Source: Gelatoporia subvermispora B (taxonomy: Eukaryota; Basidiomycota; Agaricomycetes; Polyporales; Gelatoporiaceae). From it: 64,000 nucleotides of DNA. The notes beneath the pieces were generated by a model. It was given only the letters and a program-made list of their open reading frames with translations, made no database searches and was not told the DNA's origin. The translations under genes were made by a program, and so were the position numbers. Positions within the stretch are counted from its first letter, which is position 1. Every line of letters starts with the position of its first letter. The stretch spans positions 187,645 to 251,644 of the forward strand of contig KB445801.1 in the NCBI GenBank assembly GCA_000320605.2. The letters are read 5' to 3'. This document shows positions 47,253-58,754 of the stretch, one piece after another.

Positions 47253-47623
47253 AGCCATCTCTACGATGTGCCGTCACTTGAAGATGATGGATCAAACTTC
47301 CAGACGTGGAAGTATAGCATCAAGATGGTCCCGGAAATCCGTGGGCTATGAAGGGTCGTAGACGGCTCGGAAATTAAACCGACAGCCAGAGTCACGGTAG
47401 CCCCATCAGCTGAGAAAGGCACGTCGGTAAAGCCGACAAGTGATGGGGACGATTGGGACCTACATAATCGAGAGGCACTCACTCAGATTACCCTCACACT
47501 CAAAGACGAGCCTCTGAATGGAGTTCTTGATGAGAGCAAGGCGAAAGGTGCCTGGGATAGGCTGTGTGAACGGTATGAGGGCAAAGAAAAGCAAACAATC
47601 AGGTGTCCCTGTAGGGTCTTTTA
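47253..47623 (+). pseudogene. Copia retrotransposon gag fragment
   Basis: It continues in the pogo reading frame. VPSLEDDGSNFQTWKYSIKM, then a TGA at 47349..47351 where Trp is expected, RVVDGSEIKP, WDLHNREALTQITLTLKDEP, and AKGAWDRLCERYEGKEKQTI form the conserved core of Copia-type gag (UBN2-like). The fragment stops at KQTI, before the rest of gag and before protease, integrase and reverse transcriptase. No LTR was identified. Confidence 0.8.
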
Positions 47624-48338
47624 AAAGAGGGCCCAAAGTGTTAGGCGCTCACTTTGCAAAGTGGCCTGGAGTTGTGGTCTTTTGTAAGTCATCCCTTTGT
47701 TGCGCTTTTAAAAGAAGGCCCTAAATACAGGCCCAGCGGCTACTGAAATGTTTTAAAACATTCTCAAGAATAACATAAGGGAAATTCGACAAAGTTTTGC
47801 TCAGAATGGCTTACTCGAAGATCTGAGGTAGAACTGAGATCTGCAAGCTCTAAGATCGATTGACTACGAGCTGAAAGATTGATTGCTCGCAAATCCCAGC
47901 ATTTCTACTACTGTAATACCCGTTCTGCTGGCTATAATTAAGGCTCCAACCTTTTACTTTATTAAACAGTTGACAACCGTTTAATCCGTTTAAATTTACT
48001 ATCTATATACACCTTCCCGAGTAAACAGTAAATACCCGGTATATACAGTTTACTTACCTCGATTATTAAGGGCACAGGATGTCGGGAACTGCTCTAGTGT
48101 CTATGAGAACTGAACCACGAGGCTACAGAACGCCAGCACAAGCGAGGTGCTTCGACCAATCTGGCCGACACATACACCTGGCGCTCGCTGGGTACTTCTT
48201 GTGATTGGCTGATTAATGTCACGTGCACATTTGAGAACTCCTATGCTTCACGCCGTCTCGATTCTGTGTCTCGAGACTCTCAATTCTCAGCCAGAAGCAA
48301 TCCTTTGAATTTCTGAACGTCTATTTAAATTCACTACA
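47624..48338. other. AT-rich interval
   Basis: No gene. The palindromic core TTTTAAAA occurs three times (about 47619, 47705 and 47749), the first two inside a longer near-repeat (cttttaaaagagggccc and cttttaaaagaaggccct). Further on, many GTTTA/TAAAC steps lie between 47965 and 48055. These may be terminal parts of unidentified elements. Confidence 0.5.
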
Positions 48339-48704
48339 ATGCCGGTTACTCTGGATCAAATCGAATTCGCAATCCAAACTATCAAAAGTCTTGCCGACAA
48401 ACTTCCAGACTCAGTGCCGGAGGCATCAAAGGCGGACAAAATTTATCAAGTACTCAAACTGAATCGGGATGGTGACACCCTCTGGGAGACATTCAATCGC
48501 CGCATGGACATCCTCATTGCTGAAGATACACGTGACCCGGCAACAGGCCGACTTCCGCATATTCGTCGAGGGCGCCATGGTGTCCTGAAGGTCGCTGCAT
48601 ATCTCGCATTGATTGCAGACGAGAAGGCCATGAAGCCATTCTATGATCTCATGATCATCAAACTGCAACGACTAGAAGATGAGCTACGTGTCACAAATAT
48701 GCGC
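48339..48704 (+). CDS. hypothetical protein, 5' part only (runs into assembly gap)
   Basis: Open from MPVTLDQIEFAIQTIKSLAD for 122 codons to the edge of the N run. It is helical, with charged and hydrophobic heptads (FNRRMDILIAEDTRD, GVLKVAAYLALIADEKAMKP, IIKLQRLEDELR). I recognise no domain. The decayed + strand gene beyond the gap could be its continuation or a separate element. Confidence 0.45.
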
Positions 48705-49551
48705 NNNNNNNNNNNNNNNNNNNNNNNNNNNNNNNNNNNNNNNNNNNNNNNNNNNNNNNNNNNNNNNNNNNNNNNNNNNNNNNNNNNNNNNNNNNNNNNN
48801 NNNNNNNNNNNNNNNNNNNNNNNNNNNNNNNNNNNNNNNNNNNNNNNNNNNNNNNNNNNNNNNNNNNNNNNNNNNNNNNNNNNNNNNNNNNNNNNNNNNN
48901 NNNNNNNNNNNNNNNNNNNNNNNNNNNNNNNNNNNNNNNNNNNNNNNNNNNNNNNNNNNNNNNNNNNNNNNNNNNNNNNNNNNNNNNNNNNNNNNNNNNN
49001 NNNNNNNNNNNNNNNNNNNNNNNNNNNNNNNNNNNNNNNNNNNNNNNNNNNNNNNNNNNNNNNNNNNNNNNNNNNNNNNNNNNNNNNNNNNNNNNNNNNN
49101 NNNNNNNNNNNNNNNNNNNNNNNNNNNNNNNNNNNNNNNNNNNNNNNNNNNNNNNNNNNNNNNNNNNNNNNNNNNNNNNNNNNNNNNNNNNNNNNNNNNN
49201 NNNNNNNNNNNNNNNNNNNNNNNNNNNNNNNNNNNNNNNNNNNNNNNNNNNNNNNNNNNNNNNNNNNNNNNNNNNNNNNNNNNNNNNNNNNNNNNNNNNN
49301 NNNNNNNNNNNNNNNNNNNNNNNNNNNNNNNNNNNNNNNNNNNNNNNNNNNNNNNNNNNNNNNNNNNNNNNNNNNNNNNNNNNNNNNNNNNNNNNNNNNN
49401 NNNNNNNNNNNNNNNNNNNNNNNNNNNNNNNNNNNNNNNNNNNNNNNNNNNNNNNNNNNNNNNNNNNNNNNNNNNNNNNNNNNNNNNNNNNNNNNNNNNN
49501 NNNNNNNNNNNNNNNNNNNNNNNNNNNNNNNNNNNNNNNNNNNNNNNNNNN
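48705..49551. other. assembly gap (847 N)
   Basis: An unbroken run of N. Nothing can be said of its content; its length may be an estimate. Frames drawn through it are not real. Confidence 1.
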
Positions 49552-49808
49552 CACCTTCCTGTCGCTTCTAGACTCCTTCTAGACCTAGCCATGCCTAGCC
49601 AGACCTAGACTGGGACATGTGACTCTGGGACACCTGCACATGTGCGCATCACGTGCATGCTATGTCACATGACTAGCCTGGAGCCATGCAGGCAGCCACT
49701 ACCAGCTAACTCGTCACTGTTCTGAGAATGGAACACACACTGCCTGCCACTGCTCTAGCGCTAGTTAAGTGCTTAGCTTCGAAAAACTGTGACAATATAA
49801 CTTGTTAC

Positions 49809-51422
49809 CCCAGGTTGCAATCATCTGGGTGTCTTGCACAGGCCCCTCCTCTCCGTCTTCTGCTATGTTTTCACCTCACCCATTTACGCCGGATCGGCTC
49901 ACACCACCTCGCAGCCTGTCCTCATCTGCGTATAGCACACCATACTTTTCTCAATGGGACTCGGTCCTATCGCCTCGCCCCCAGCGGCCATCGCCCCGTT
50001 CTACCCCCACTGTGTTCTAGCGCAAGACCTTGATCACTCCCCCCTCTATCGTTCCCAAGGCGCCTTTGATAGGCCCCAAGACCCCCAAGATCCGCTCCCC
50101 TCCCCCGGACTCGAACATCGCTGTCATCCATAGCACCGAGGAGGCCTGCAGTATTCATACCCCCCCCGAGCTTGTCCATCTTGTCTTACAGCCTCTCGAA
50201 GATGCCTTTGCATCTCGGCACACGGCAACACTCGACATGGACCCGTCAGAGTTCAAGATGTTGGATGTGATTGGAGAGGGCAATGCCACCCCCAGAGATA
50301 TTGATTCGGACGTGGTGGACAAGTTACGGGATCTGTGGACCCGAGGCCGGTGAGTTGATCTACTCATACTATTGATATTCTAGACCAAAACACGCCCAGA
50401 ATATACTACGATGGCTCCATGCTGATTGTCAAGTATCTTGATATGGTTCACAAAACTTTATCATGAGTCCTCGCCAAATTCTTTGGCGATGCCACACGTA
50501 CTGACGGGGAAGAGGCCTTACTTCCGATAGGTTCGACAAATGTACCTTTGTCGAACGGTGGCGTCAAGCAACCTGATGAATCATTCGCAATCGCTCCCAC
50601 AAGTGTACCGAGAACTCGCAGCTCTATGTTGAATGCCAACCTCGTGGTGGAAGCCCAGAATACACACCTCAAAGCTCGTGAGGCCGTCGTGATGCAGCTC
50701 AGCAACGGCCCAAAGGTTCATCAAGCCTTGGTGTTGGACCTCAAGCACAGCAAGTGGAAGCAGGTTATCAGAGTCATACTGGAGCGCTGGCAGCGCGAAC
50801 GAGTCCTTGCGATGAGAGTGGCGGATGTGAGGCTGTACAAGTATCGGAACAGCTGGGGGGAAATGCACACGGTCCAGGCCGGTAAAGTATATGGAATCGA
50901 CCAGAATGGTACATATTACCTCAGGTCATCGCAAGCTCCTGATTATACTCAGTGCGTTTACTTCGGGCTGCCTCGCCCCGACAACCGAGAGTTGTGTTAC
51001 CACACTAAGTCTAAGATGATCGCATTGTACGAGGTCTGTACCATATTGCTCTAACAGAAGTAGTGTTTCTGACATCAATCACAGCTGTATGGGGAGAACG
51101 TCAACCCCCAATCCAAGGAGAAGCTCGTCTTTACGGTAGGTCAACTGGAGAACACCGATGATGCGACCGTCGTCGTGCAAATCCCCATCGCAGTTCTCGC
51201 TAGAAAGATAAAGCTTGTGACCAACGCCACCAATGAGCAGGAGCGCGAGATCTTGGACAGTGATACCGGCAATGGGGGGACGCCTTCACCTATGAGCTGG
51301 ATGATCAGGCATTCAAAAGCGGCGGCAAGCATGCCGCTTCCGAGCTGAGTGACGAGTCTGAGCCTCCGGAGATGGACGAGTTCCTCAACTTGTTAGGGCA
51401 TCATAGCAAGAGAAGGGCGTGA
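49809..51422 (+). pseudogene. unknown protein gene, decayed
   Basis: A coherent + strand coding pattern with breaks. The Pro/Ser-rich part (SPHPFTPDRLTPPRSLSSSA) runs into a TAG at 50018..50020 and goes on in the same frame (KAPLIGPKTPKIRSPPPDSN, LDMDPSEFKMLDVIGEGNAT). After an intron near 50352 the next block has a TGA at 50464..50466, then a long conserved-looking stretch (HLKAREAVVMQLSNG, RVADVRLYKYRNSW, TYYLRSSQAPDYTQCVYFGL) and, after another intron, LYGENVNPQSKEKLVFTVGQ. A run of six G at 51274..51279 appears to be one base off, because the frame then resumes as AFTYELDDQAFKSGGKHAAS and ends SKRRA. I do not recognise the family. Its place in the transposon zone suggests an element-borne or multicopy gene. 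Confidence 0.55.
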
Positions 51423-51749
51423 GGGCTCGGTCTTCCAGAGAATCCTCATTACTTGTATCTACATCACATCGTAGCCATAGCATGTATCTTATGGCAGTCT
51501 GTACTAATTATGTTTCTTCGCATCTGAATCCTGGCTTGTATCCGTATAGGATCAAATTTCCTTAGTTTACTTCCAAATTTTAAGTAATCGTAAGTCGGCC
51601 CAAGGACCCAAAGACAGATAAGTTGGCCCCTCAAGCGGTGACTTTGAGCAGGACTTTGACATCCACATTCTGTATCAAGAGGCAATGACATTACATATAT
51701 TCTACAGAGGGAGCATGGTGTAATGATATGGGAACACAGGTAAAATACA
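51423..51749. other. short intergenic interval
   Basis: About 330 AT-rich bases between the decayed + strand gene and the KDZ 3' end. Nothing is recognised. Confidence 0.5.
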
Positions 51750-54700
51750 CTAGCTAGGTCTCGTCAGAGGTCTCCGTCGACTCGGTGAGGAAACTGTAAG
51801 ATGAGTCAGGATCACCAGCATGTTTCTGGTCCTCCATATGTGCAAGTGTGCAAGTGAAGGCTCATCTTCATTGTCCTCACTCGTCTCGGACTCCAAAGTC
51901 TCCATGCCTAGATTCATGTATATAGGAACATCTTGCCATGATCTCTGACATAGCTCACGCATTGACCAACGAAGGTCGGCTTGGCGTCGTGCATATGCTA
52001 CCAGCCCATCAGCGGAGTCGGAGTCGGCGGCGGTGGCAGTGGGTACAGCATCTGCACGAGCTTGCCAATGCTTAGATTGCCAGTCGAAGAACTGAAGGAC
52101 CCACCGCATTTCCTCCTGGACGAGGTCACACTCCTCTTTCCAACGGTCTGCTCGAGCGCGTGCTTTGCACCATTCAATGTGTAGCACTAATAAGATCTCC
52201 AAGTGAGTAATCAGTGTCATGCATAGACGAGGTACATACTATCATGTAGGTCCGGATCAGATGAGTCGCCACTGCCAGCTACTCCACTTGTCTTCCATAT
52301 CCATGACATAGTACGATGGCCTTCCGTCTCAAACATCTCACCGGACGTGATAGCCCTGATGTTACTATCTACTAGGTCGCGCAAAGTGGTCTCCAAACCT
52401 GACTTGCCGAGAGGCGCGGTGAGAGTGATAAGTGCATCACGTGATGCGCGATAAGTTGCTGCATCGTTGTTGATGTTCCGCTGTACTGCGTTGATGATAC
52501 TGCGTGCGCGAGTGGTAGGCCGCTGGCCACTGACCCACTGGTTCTTGAAGGTAACCAGGTATGAGCGCAGACACAGGTGCAAGCGTAGATTGTCTAGGGC
52601 TTCATATGCCTGGCCCTCCCATAATTGCCACTCGTAGTCAAGAAGGATGTAGTGGCAAGACACTGACTGGTGGATTTGCGACGGTAGGAGTAGTGGAAGC
52701 ATCTCTGCATGGATCTCAGATGGCTTTGATGCAGTCAGTAGAGCTCGCAGAGTATCGACGCCTGGGATATACGGTTGTACATCAAACCAGACCTCAATCC
52801 TGCGTCAGAGGATATTATGACGTTCCAGGATCCTGCTACGCTGTGCGTCAGATGTATGGGGACTCAGTGCTCGAGAGTCGACACGAAGTTGCTGTCTATG
52901 ATGTTGTTAGCCTACTCAACCATTTTGATCCATTTTCATATACTGTTGGTCTTCGAGCACAAGCGCGGTAGATATGAAGGAACTCGGAGACACAGATTGG
53001 TGCCAGACCAGAGTGGGTTGAGTGCAATTAGCTACAACCGCCTCTTGTTCAGCAAGTCGGCGACGAACTGCAGCTTGCGTGAGGGCTAAATTGCGGATGG
53101 TCAGTGATACATAATGGACTTAGCATAAAACTAAACATATACCTGGAATGGTAGCGGTGAACAGGTTCTTGTTGGAAGAGTCGTGCTCCCATGCATCTAA
53201 TTCCGCTCCCCATTGAGCAGCTTGTGCAGAAGGTATTGCGGCATTAAATGCTTCAAACTCCTTCATATATTTATAGCAGCCTTTGGCGGCCTGTTTTGCT
53301 CGTTTGAGAAGTGATGATACTGCGGGATTTTGTCAGATCATTGCTGTAAGAGAGACATAACATCATAGAGCTTACTGAGGCGTACTATCTTTCTCCAGTT
53401 ATGGTCACCAAACACGTCATCAAGAAGGTCACGGCGTGCTCCTGGGCCCATTTCCTTGGTACTAGGTCCAAATATGTTCGTTAATGACCAGCCGCGCTCG
53501 ATTCCCTCTCCGTCAGTATGGGCAACACCACGTGTGAAGTGGAATGAGTAGTTGTCCTTGCAGAAGTCCTGGTGTGCGGGTAAATGAAACTTTGGAACGA
53601 GAAACATTGTCACCTTGTTGTAATCAAACAGGCCTTGGTAGCTACGGATCCGCTTCCAGAAGTTGCGTGACCATTGACACGTGATGTTGTAGGAGACGAC
53701 AACAAAAGCGCCAAATAGGAGGCTCATTGTCGAAAGAATATGTAGTCCACATTAACGTAGCTATGAAGAACAATCAGATCATGTACATCTCATAATCTAT
53801 GTATGGAGCTTACCGTTCGCCATGTTGGAGATCTCCAATAGAGCATGGGAGTCGCATTTCATGACGAGTGCATTGAACAGACACAACACCACTTGCTGCA
53901 AGGCTCTCATAGCCTTTGACGTTGGCGAGCTTGGCAGCATCATGGTTATTGCATGTATTTGTCTCTTCTTTGATTGTCTTGCCGAAGGTCTCAACATGAT
54001 CCTTGTAGGCCATCTCTTCGATAAAGTATGCCTGGCCGTTGGTGAGACTGGGGTCCATATCATCACTGGAAACCTTTCATCATTTGAGGCGGAAATTGCC
54101 GTCAATGCCCATGAAGAGCCGATACAATCAACTGTGAGGGCAATCAGTAAGGGATCTGCTATATGTATCGTGTACTTACATTGTGTTCCCAGTCCAAGGG
54201 AAGGTTTTTACCTGGATGTGGACATGCCGGGCATAGGACTGCAAGTTCACCTGACAATGTCGACGTACGGCCACCTGGGTCATGTCCTTGGCCACCACGC
54301 TTCAGAGCTTTGAGATAGCGCCATTCACGCATCATGCGAAGGAATGCTGAGTACCGGTTCCGCGTATAATGTCAGTACATCAAAACAATACAGATGTACT
54401 ATTGCAAACTGTGAGTGAAGATAATCCGGTATTATCTGTATGCCTTGTGAGGGTATTGTAGAATGCTTGAGCAAAAACGCCCGCTTGGGCAGATTCTATA
54501 TGGAAATGCTCTAGCACTCGGAAAGTTGCACTGGTCTTAGGAGCGATTGTCATGGCTGGAAAGATGCGCACTCAAAGTAATTGCTGTGTCAGAGGATGAG
54601 CTGTCTCGCAATTACAGAAGTCAACTGCAACACTATGGATGCCAGTCAAGTCAATGATGGTGAAATCATCATGGAAGGGCCCGGTAGGATTGATGCAGCG

Positions 54701-55454
54701 CTCGCCTGCAGGATGTCCAAGTTGAATGTGAATGCCCATTACCTTCAGTGTAATCCGCTTGAAATGGTCGTGTACCCAAACCTTTTATAGTACACGTCAA
54801 TGATCTTAATGCACTATCTAACAAGAATACTCACCCGCATACGATATAGAGGAGAACGCACATGAAGTCATAAGCAGCATGTGTTGCAATACATCCAAAG
54901 ATCGTGACAGTCTTCGCATCAGTATGCTGCTTCATTGACGCCGCAGCCTGAGCACTTGTCTTGTGAGAAGTGTCCTCGACCCTCAAGGCGCATTATCTCT
55001 GCAAGCCACTTGTCTATCTCCGGGATCCATGTGCCGAAGGGATCGTCCTGTGACTGAGTATGAGTCTGACTGTTACATGCACTGAGTAAGCACCTACCCC
55101 ATGAGTGCGAGCACGCGGAAGGTTCAGGTCATGTCCTTTGGGGAAGTCGTCGGGATTGATACCGTCTATCCCATAAGCAGGTGGGTCTGGATCGTCGAGT
55201 GGGGATTCTTTGACAGGGCTGGTCTGTGGACTGTCTGGACCACCATGACTAGCAGGAGTGTCCCCTAACATATCAGGGATGACGTCGAAGGACGAGCTGG
55301 CAGATACACCAGATGGCAGTATTGAGTATTGCGTGTGGTGATAAACAGTAGCTGGAGGTGGTGGTGCGACCGTTGGGCCCTCTTCATCACTATTGGATAC
55401 AGGATACTCTGAGAAGGTGGCTTGTCTTTGGTGTTTACGCATGATAGGTGTCAA
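51750..55454 (-). pseudogene. KDZ (Kyakuja-Dileera-Zisupton) transposase, decayed
   Basis: A minus-strand multi-exon transposase starting at 55454 (MTPIMRKHQRQATFSEYPVS). In order it shows a disordered N-terminus, FGTWIPEIDKWLAEIMRLEG, a Cys-rich zinc domain (CSGCGVNEAAY, CEDCHDLWMYCNTCC), TFRVLEHFHIESAQAGVFAQ, FYNTLTRHTDNTG, REWRYLKALKRGGQGHDPGG, LAVLCPACPHPGKNLPLDW, MGIDGNFRLKRLPVSSDDMD, SYNITCQWSRNFWKRI, LVPKFHLPAHQDFC, GVAHTDGEGIERGWSLTNIF and STKEMGPGARRDLLDD. The C-terminal helical part follows (HIEWCKARARADRWKEECDL). These are KDZ hallmarks. The zinc domain contains two in-frame TGA codons (54919..54921 and 54868..54870), both where Arg is expected, so it cannot make a full protein as it stands. 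Terminal repeats were not identified. Confidence 0.85.
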
Positions 55455-56104
55455 AGCTTGATAGTGACTCTGACACTGCCTGCATGCACGATGTCAACTC
55501 TGCTGCACAGATATGATAGTGCACCAAAGCTGAGTGGAGGGCAGGTTGATACCGTCCAGAAAAGGCGAAGAACAGTTACCATTGTCAGCCTTGGTAGGGC
55601 GGCTCAGGCAGGCCATTTATATCGGTCCTACTGAGACCAGATTTCCGTCCTACTGAATATCCATCCAGACATACTAGTTCCATGCTATCGCACTCCTCTG
55701 GTGTATGGTTTTGTGTCAAAATAACCACTGTACATTCCTACATACAACTATGTTACTATGAAGAAAAAGAGAAGGTGGACACGAGCGTATCTAATAGATG
55801 TGCATCACGAACCTGAGATACTTGCACATCATGTCGAGGTTAGTAATAGTGACTCTATACTCAATGTCCTAAGCCAAGATCAATTCACAAGTATATAATT
55901 CTACATGACTAGCACATTGATACAGCACAAGTGATGCACTCAAAGTGATTTTGTATGGTCATTGATCGAACTGAGGTCCTCTGTGTCGGAATTAGCCCTC
56001 ACATTGAAGACATGATCGGGTCTGTTGATCATCATACTGATGCTGTACAAATACAAAGCTATACTCTATGATAAGTTGACATCCCGGAGCCAATTCAGGT
56101 TCTG
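55455..56104. other. gene-free interval
   Basis: 650 AT-rich bases upstream of the KDZ start. Its promoter and left terminal repeat would be expected here, but I could not identify them. Confidence 0.5.
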
Positions 56105-56791
56105 TCAAGCTAATTTATGCTTGTCAAATGCCTTCAAGTACTCCTTTTGTCCAAGCCGACATACCTCCGCTTCCGACTCTATTACTGCAAGGATCCTTGC
56201 GCTCCAGCCCAGCCCAGTCCTCCATAGCTCCTCATTCAGCGTAACTGATGCAAGCCTTTTGAAGTCCTTCATCCATTGCCTCAGCCTGTCGCCCCGCTCC
56301 TGATCGATCTGAGCGACCAAGGCAGCAAACCCTTCTTCCGAGTGTTCTGCTATATCCTTGCACTCATTTCCTCGATCAAGTATGAGACCCCATTGGTGAA
56401 AATTGATATGTTTAGCAGAGCACTGCCACATGCGAATATGTATTGCTGGCAGTCTCACTTCGTATGGCACATTCCAAAGGCCAAGGCTCAAGTCTTCAAG
56501 GCCGTCCCATTCTGTCACCACAAACGGCTGGCGGGCTAGATCAAGGAGACTGGATGGAAGGTGAGATGGTATCCACTGAGCGAAGGGGCTCCGGGTCTTG
56601 GCTTGTCGAATAATGTATGCACGGCAATTCTGCACCTTCCGTGCTTCGCGACCTCTGTGGTGTGAGAAATCAGTAGTGATTTGTGTAGTATTGAAGGGAG
56701 ACGACCTCTCACTCTCATTGTACCGTCTCTTCTGAACAGCCCTAGCTGCCTTGCGGGCTTCTTTGTCAATGTACTTAAGCTTGCGGCCCAT
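56105..56791 (-). CDS. hypothetical protein, 228 aa, single exon, transposon-zone gene
   Basis: An uninterrupted frame from MGRKLKYIDKEARKAARAVQ to KAFDKHKLA. The first 35 residues are basic (Lys/Arg with KRRYNESER) and resemble the N-termini of short proteins found in many copies in mushroom genomes, often near transposons. The body is mixed helical with several Trp residues (SPFAQWIPSHLPSSLLDL, TEWDGLEDLSLGLWN, MWQCSAKHINFHQWGLIL). There is no catalytic motif and no signal peptide. The long open frame and its amino acid make-up favour a real gene, but I cannot name it. Confidence 0.55.
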   Translation of the reverse strand: MGRKLKYIDKEARKAARAVQKRRYNESERSSPFNTTQITTDFSHHRGREARKVQNCRAYIIRQAKTRSPFAQWIPSHLPSSLLDLARQPFVVTEWDGLEDLSLGLWNVPYEVRLPAIHIRMWQCSAKHINFHQWGLILDRGNECKDIAEHSEEGFAALVAQIDQERGDRLRQWMKDFKRLASVTLNEELWRTGLGWSARILAVIESEAEVCRLGQKEYLKAFDKHKLA

Positions 56792-57087
56792 ACGGAAAGG
56801 GTGAGGACATAAGGAACGAGGTAGGCTGTTAGCGGGGTAGGCGTCAATACACTATAGTTTCGAACTCAGAGTAGTGTCAGACTTATTTCCATAACAGGAA
56901 TAATATTGCTTCCAGTCTGGGCACATACTTATCACTGTCTTTAGGTTTGACCGTTGAACGTCCCAGTCAAAAGTGGTGCTAGGTAGATCTAGCTAGAGCG
57001 AGTCAGATTGAACTTGTCAAAGGAGTTAGATTTAACTCTGAAAATCCGGACTAAACTCCATGGCACTCGATACGCGTCTAGTTACAT

Positions 57088-57253
57088 CGAGTACTCATCG
57101 AGCACGTCTGAACTAATCAAGTATTATCTAGTTCTGGATGAGTTAGATCTAATTGACCAATGCTCTGCCTGCGGCTGCTGCTTGCACTTATAGTACTCGA
57201 TTTTGCTCAATTGTATTCGATTCTACTCAGTTTTATTTGATCTAGCTCGATAT
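57088..57253. repeat. 10-bp periodic repeats in opposed orientations
   Basis: From 57194 to 57253 there are six units of ten bases: tactcgattt, tgctcaattg, tattcgattc, tactcagttt, tatttgatct, agctcgatat. The consensus is near TAYTCRATTY. To the left, 57088..57160 holds looser copies in the reverse orientation (atcgagtact, atcgagcacg, atcaagtatt, atctagttct). About 35 non-repetitive bases separate the two halves. It may be the end region of an unidentified foldback-like element. Confidence 0.6.
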
Positions 57254-57699
57254 ACACATGATGCAGCCCATATAGTTCCTGTGTCCACCTCCGCCTCCAC
57301 CCCACTCCCTGTTCCCCCCTCTCTGTTTGCTACCCTCTCACCCGTATTGAGCTCCCATTCATCCGTGTCTTGTGTGACTCCCATGGCGCCTGAACATCCA
57401 GTGAACCGTGTTCTCTGATGTGTGATTAGCGAATGTCTGGATAGGAAGCAACTGGAATACGCATCTTTGATACCCAAATCATATGGCAGCCAGCTCTTGT
57501 ATGCTGACAGGACCGTGAGACACCTCGAATGTAGTCTGCTAATGTGTGAGAGGAGTGAGCAAACGATACAAGGACTGCTCACAATTGATGACATACGGCT
57601 TGCCTCTAGCAGGCACTTGAGGCTAAAAGTATTGCTGAAGATAAAAAAAGTACATGTGTGAACCGAACAAAGCGACATCATACTGCAATACACGACAAT

Positions 57700-58000
57700 G
57701 CGTGACCCATGACTACGAGACCTACAGCTAATTTGGTCTCGGATGACCTCAACCAAATCGTGTTTCAATGCCTTCCTGAACCCCTTCACTGCCTGATTGC
57801 GTGACCGGTATCCCTTGTACCCAGGGCTCTGGACATTGCGAACGAAGCCTTGCCCAACATTCCTGGATATGACAAGATTAGATAACATGCTAGGGCCGAA
57901 GGAGAAAGCTAGACAATGTACCACTCGTCGTACACACCAACCTCAATAGCCCTGCTGACAGTGTACAACATCTCGATGTCAGGATCGTAAGGGTCACATG
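57700..58000 (-). pseudogene. RNase H1 N-terminal / viroplasmin-like domain, partial gene
   Basis: On the minus strand MLYTVSRAIEVGVYDEW is followed by a GTACAT donor and about 59 nt later by an acceptor (catatccag), then NVGQGFVRNVQSPGYKGYRS and RNQAVKGFRKALKHDLVEVI. This is the short Trp- and Gly-containing fold found at the N-terminus of RNase H1 and in similar small nucleic-acid-binding proteins. The preceding part is acidic (CDPYDPDIE). I find no RNase H catalytic domain with its acidic residues next to it. Upstream and downstream exons could not be resolved, so the gene is listed as partial. Confidence 0.6.
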
Positions 58001-58731
58001 CCACCCAGCATCGACCAGGTCTTAAGCAGGGTCAACGTAGCCGCCACGCTGCCTGTTGCTAGAGGGCTCGCATCTCCAAGAGCTCATCGGCGTGAGGCAG
58101 GGTCATAGGAACCGATGCTTCTGAGAAGGGTGCTGACATGTATCTCGAAGATCCTCCTGACATACATACAGATGCAGTCGCTCACCGTGCCACTGCCTGG
58201 AGAAGCAGTGAGCTGAATGCATGCACCGTAGACTGCGTATTGTACTCCTCACCTTGCAAACTTCTGGGAGCATCTGCTGGCACCCTTGGCACTCGTTGCT
58301 GACGAGATGTTGCACCCTGCACCTGCTCAGAAGAATGGAGACATCAGCCGCCATCAGCTGCGTTGCCAGATGTATTAACCTCAGAGGCGTTAGTCTCCGT
58401 TGCTGGGACGGCATAAGGTCAGTAGGATCAGAAAATTGTAAGTAGTACACATATTCTCACGTTCTAGGCCACACAGAGCACTGTCTAGGTCATTCGCGTT
58501 GATGCCGGGCACCACATCGGGGGCATTGTGTCGGCTCCGGTGCCCATCACGACCTGTACGAGTGCTGTGTCCAGTTCTAACTGGCTGAGAGGGATGTCAC
58601 TGCCTCTTTGAGTAATGTTGAAGGGCCTGGTTGCCTAACGGCGAGGTCTTTAGCATGGGACAGAGCGCGGCAGAGCAGCAAATTCATGTACCTTGGTATG
58701 GCGCAATGTGAGAGAGCCTGCCAGCAGATTG
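58001..58731. other. unresolved interval left of the hAT element
   Basis: About 730 bases that probably contain more exons of the minus-strand domain gene, but no frame could be tied to it. No other feature is recognised. Confidence 0.4.
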
Positions 58732-58739
58732 GCAATGAG
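58732..58739. repeat. target-site duplication, left (gcaatgag)
   Basis: Eight bases directly before the element, identical to 61573..61580. Eight bp is the hAT target-site length. Confidence 0.92.
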
Positions 58740-58754
58740 TAGTGCTGTGGGCAA
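58740..58754 (+). repeat. hAT terminal inverted repeat, left
   Basis: TAGTGCTGTGGGCAA, pairing with the right end at 13 of 15 positions. Confidence 0.88.

Noticed and set aside
48339..49608. Long frames of up to 410 codons across 48.7-49.6 kb
   Set aside because: They consist mostly of N and are an artefact of the gap.
51274..51279. Frameshift at a G6 tract as firm evidence of decay
   Set aside because: It is a homopolymer close to an assembly gap, so a sequencing error is just as likely; the two nonsense codons are better evidence.
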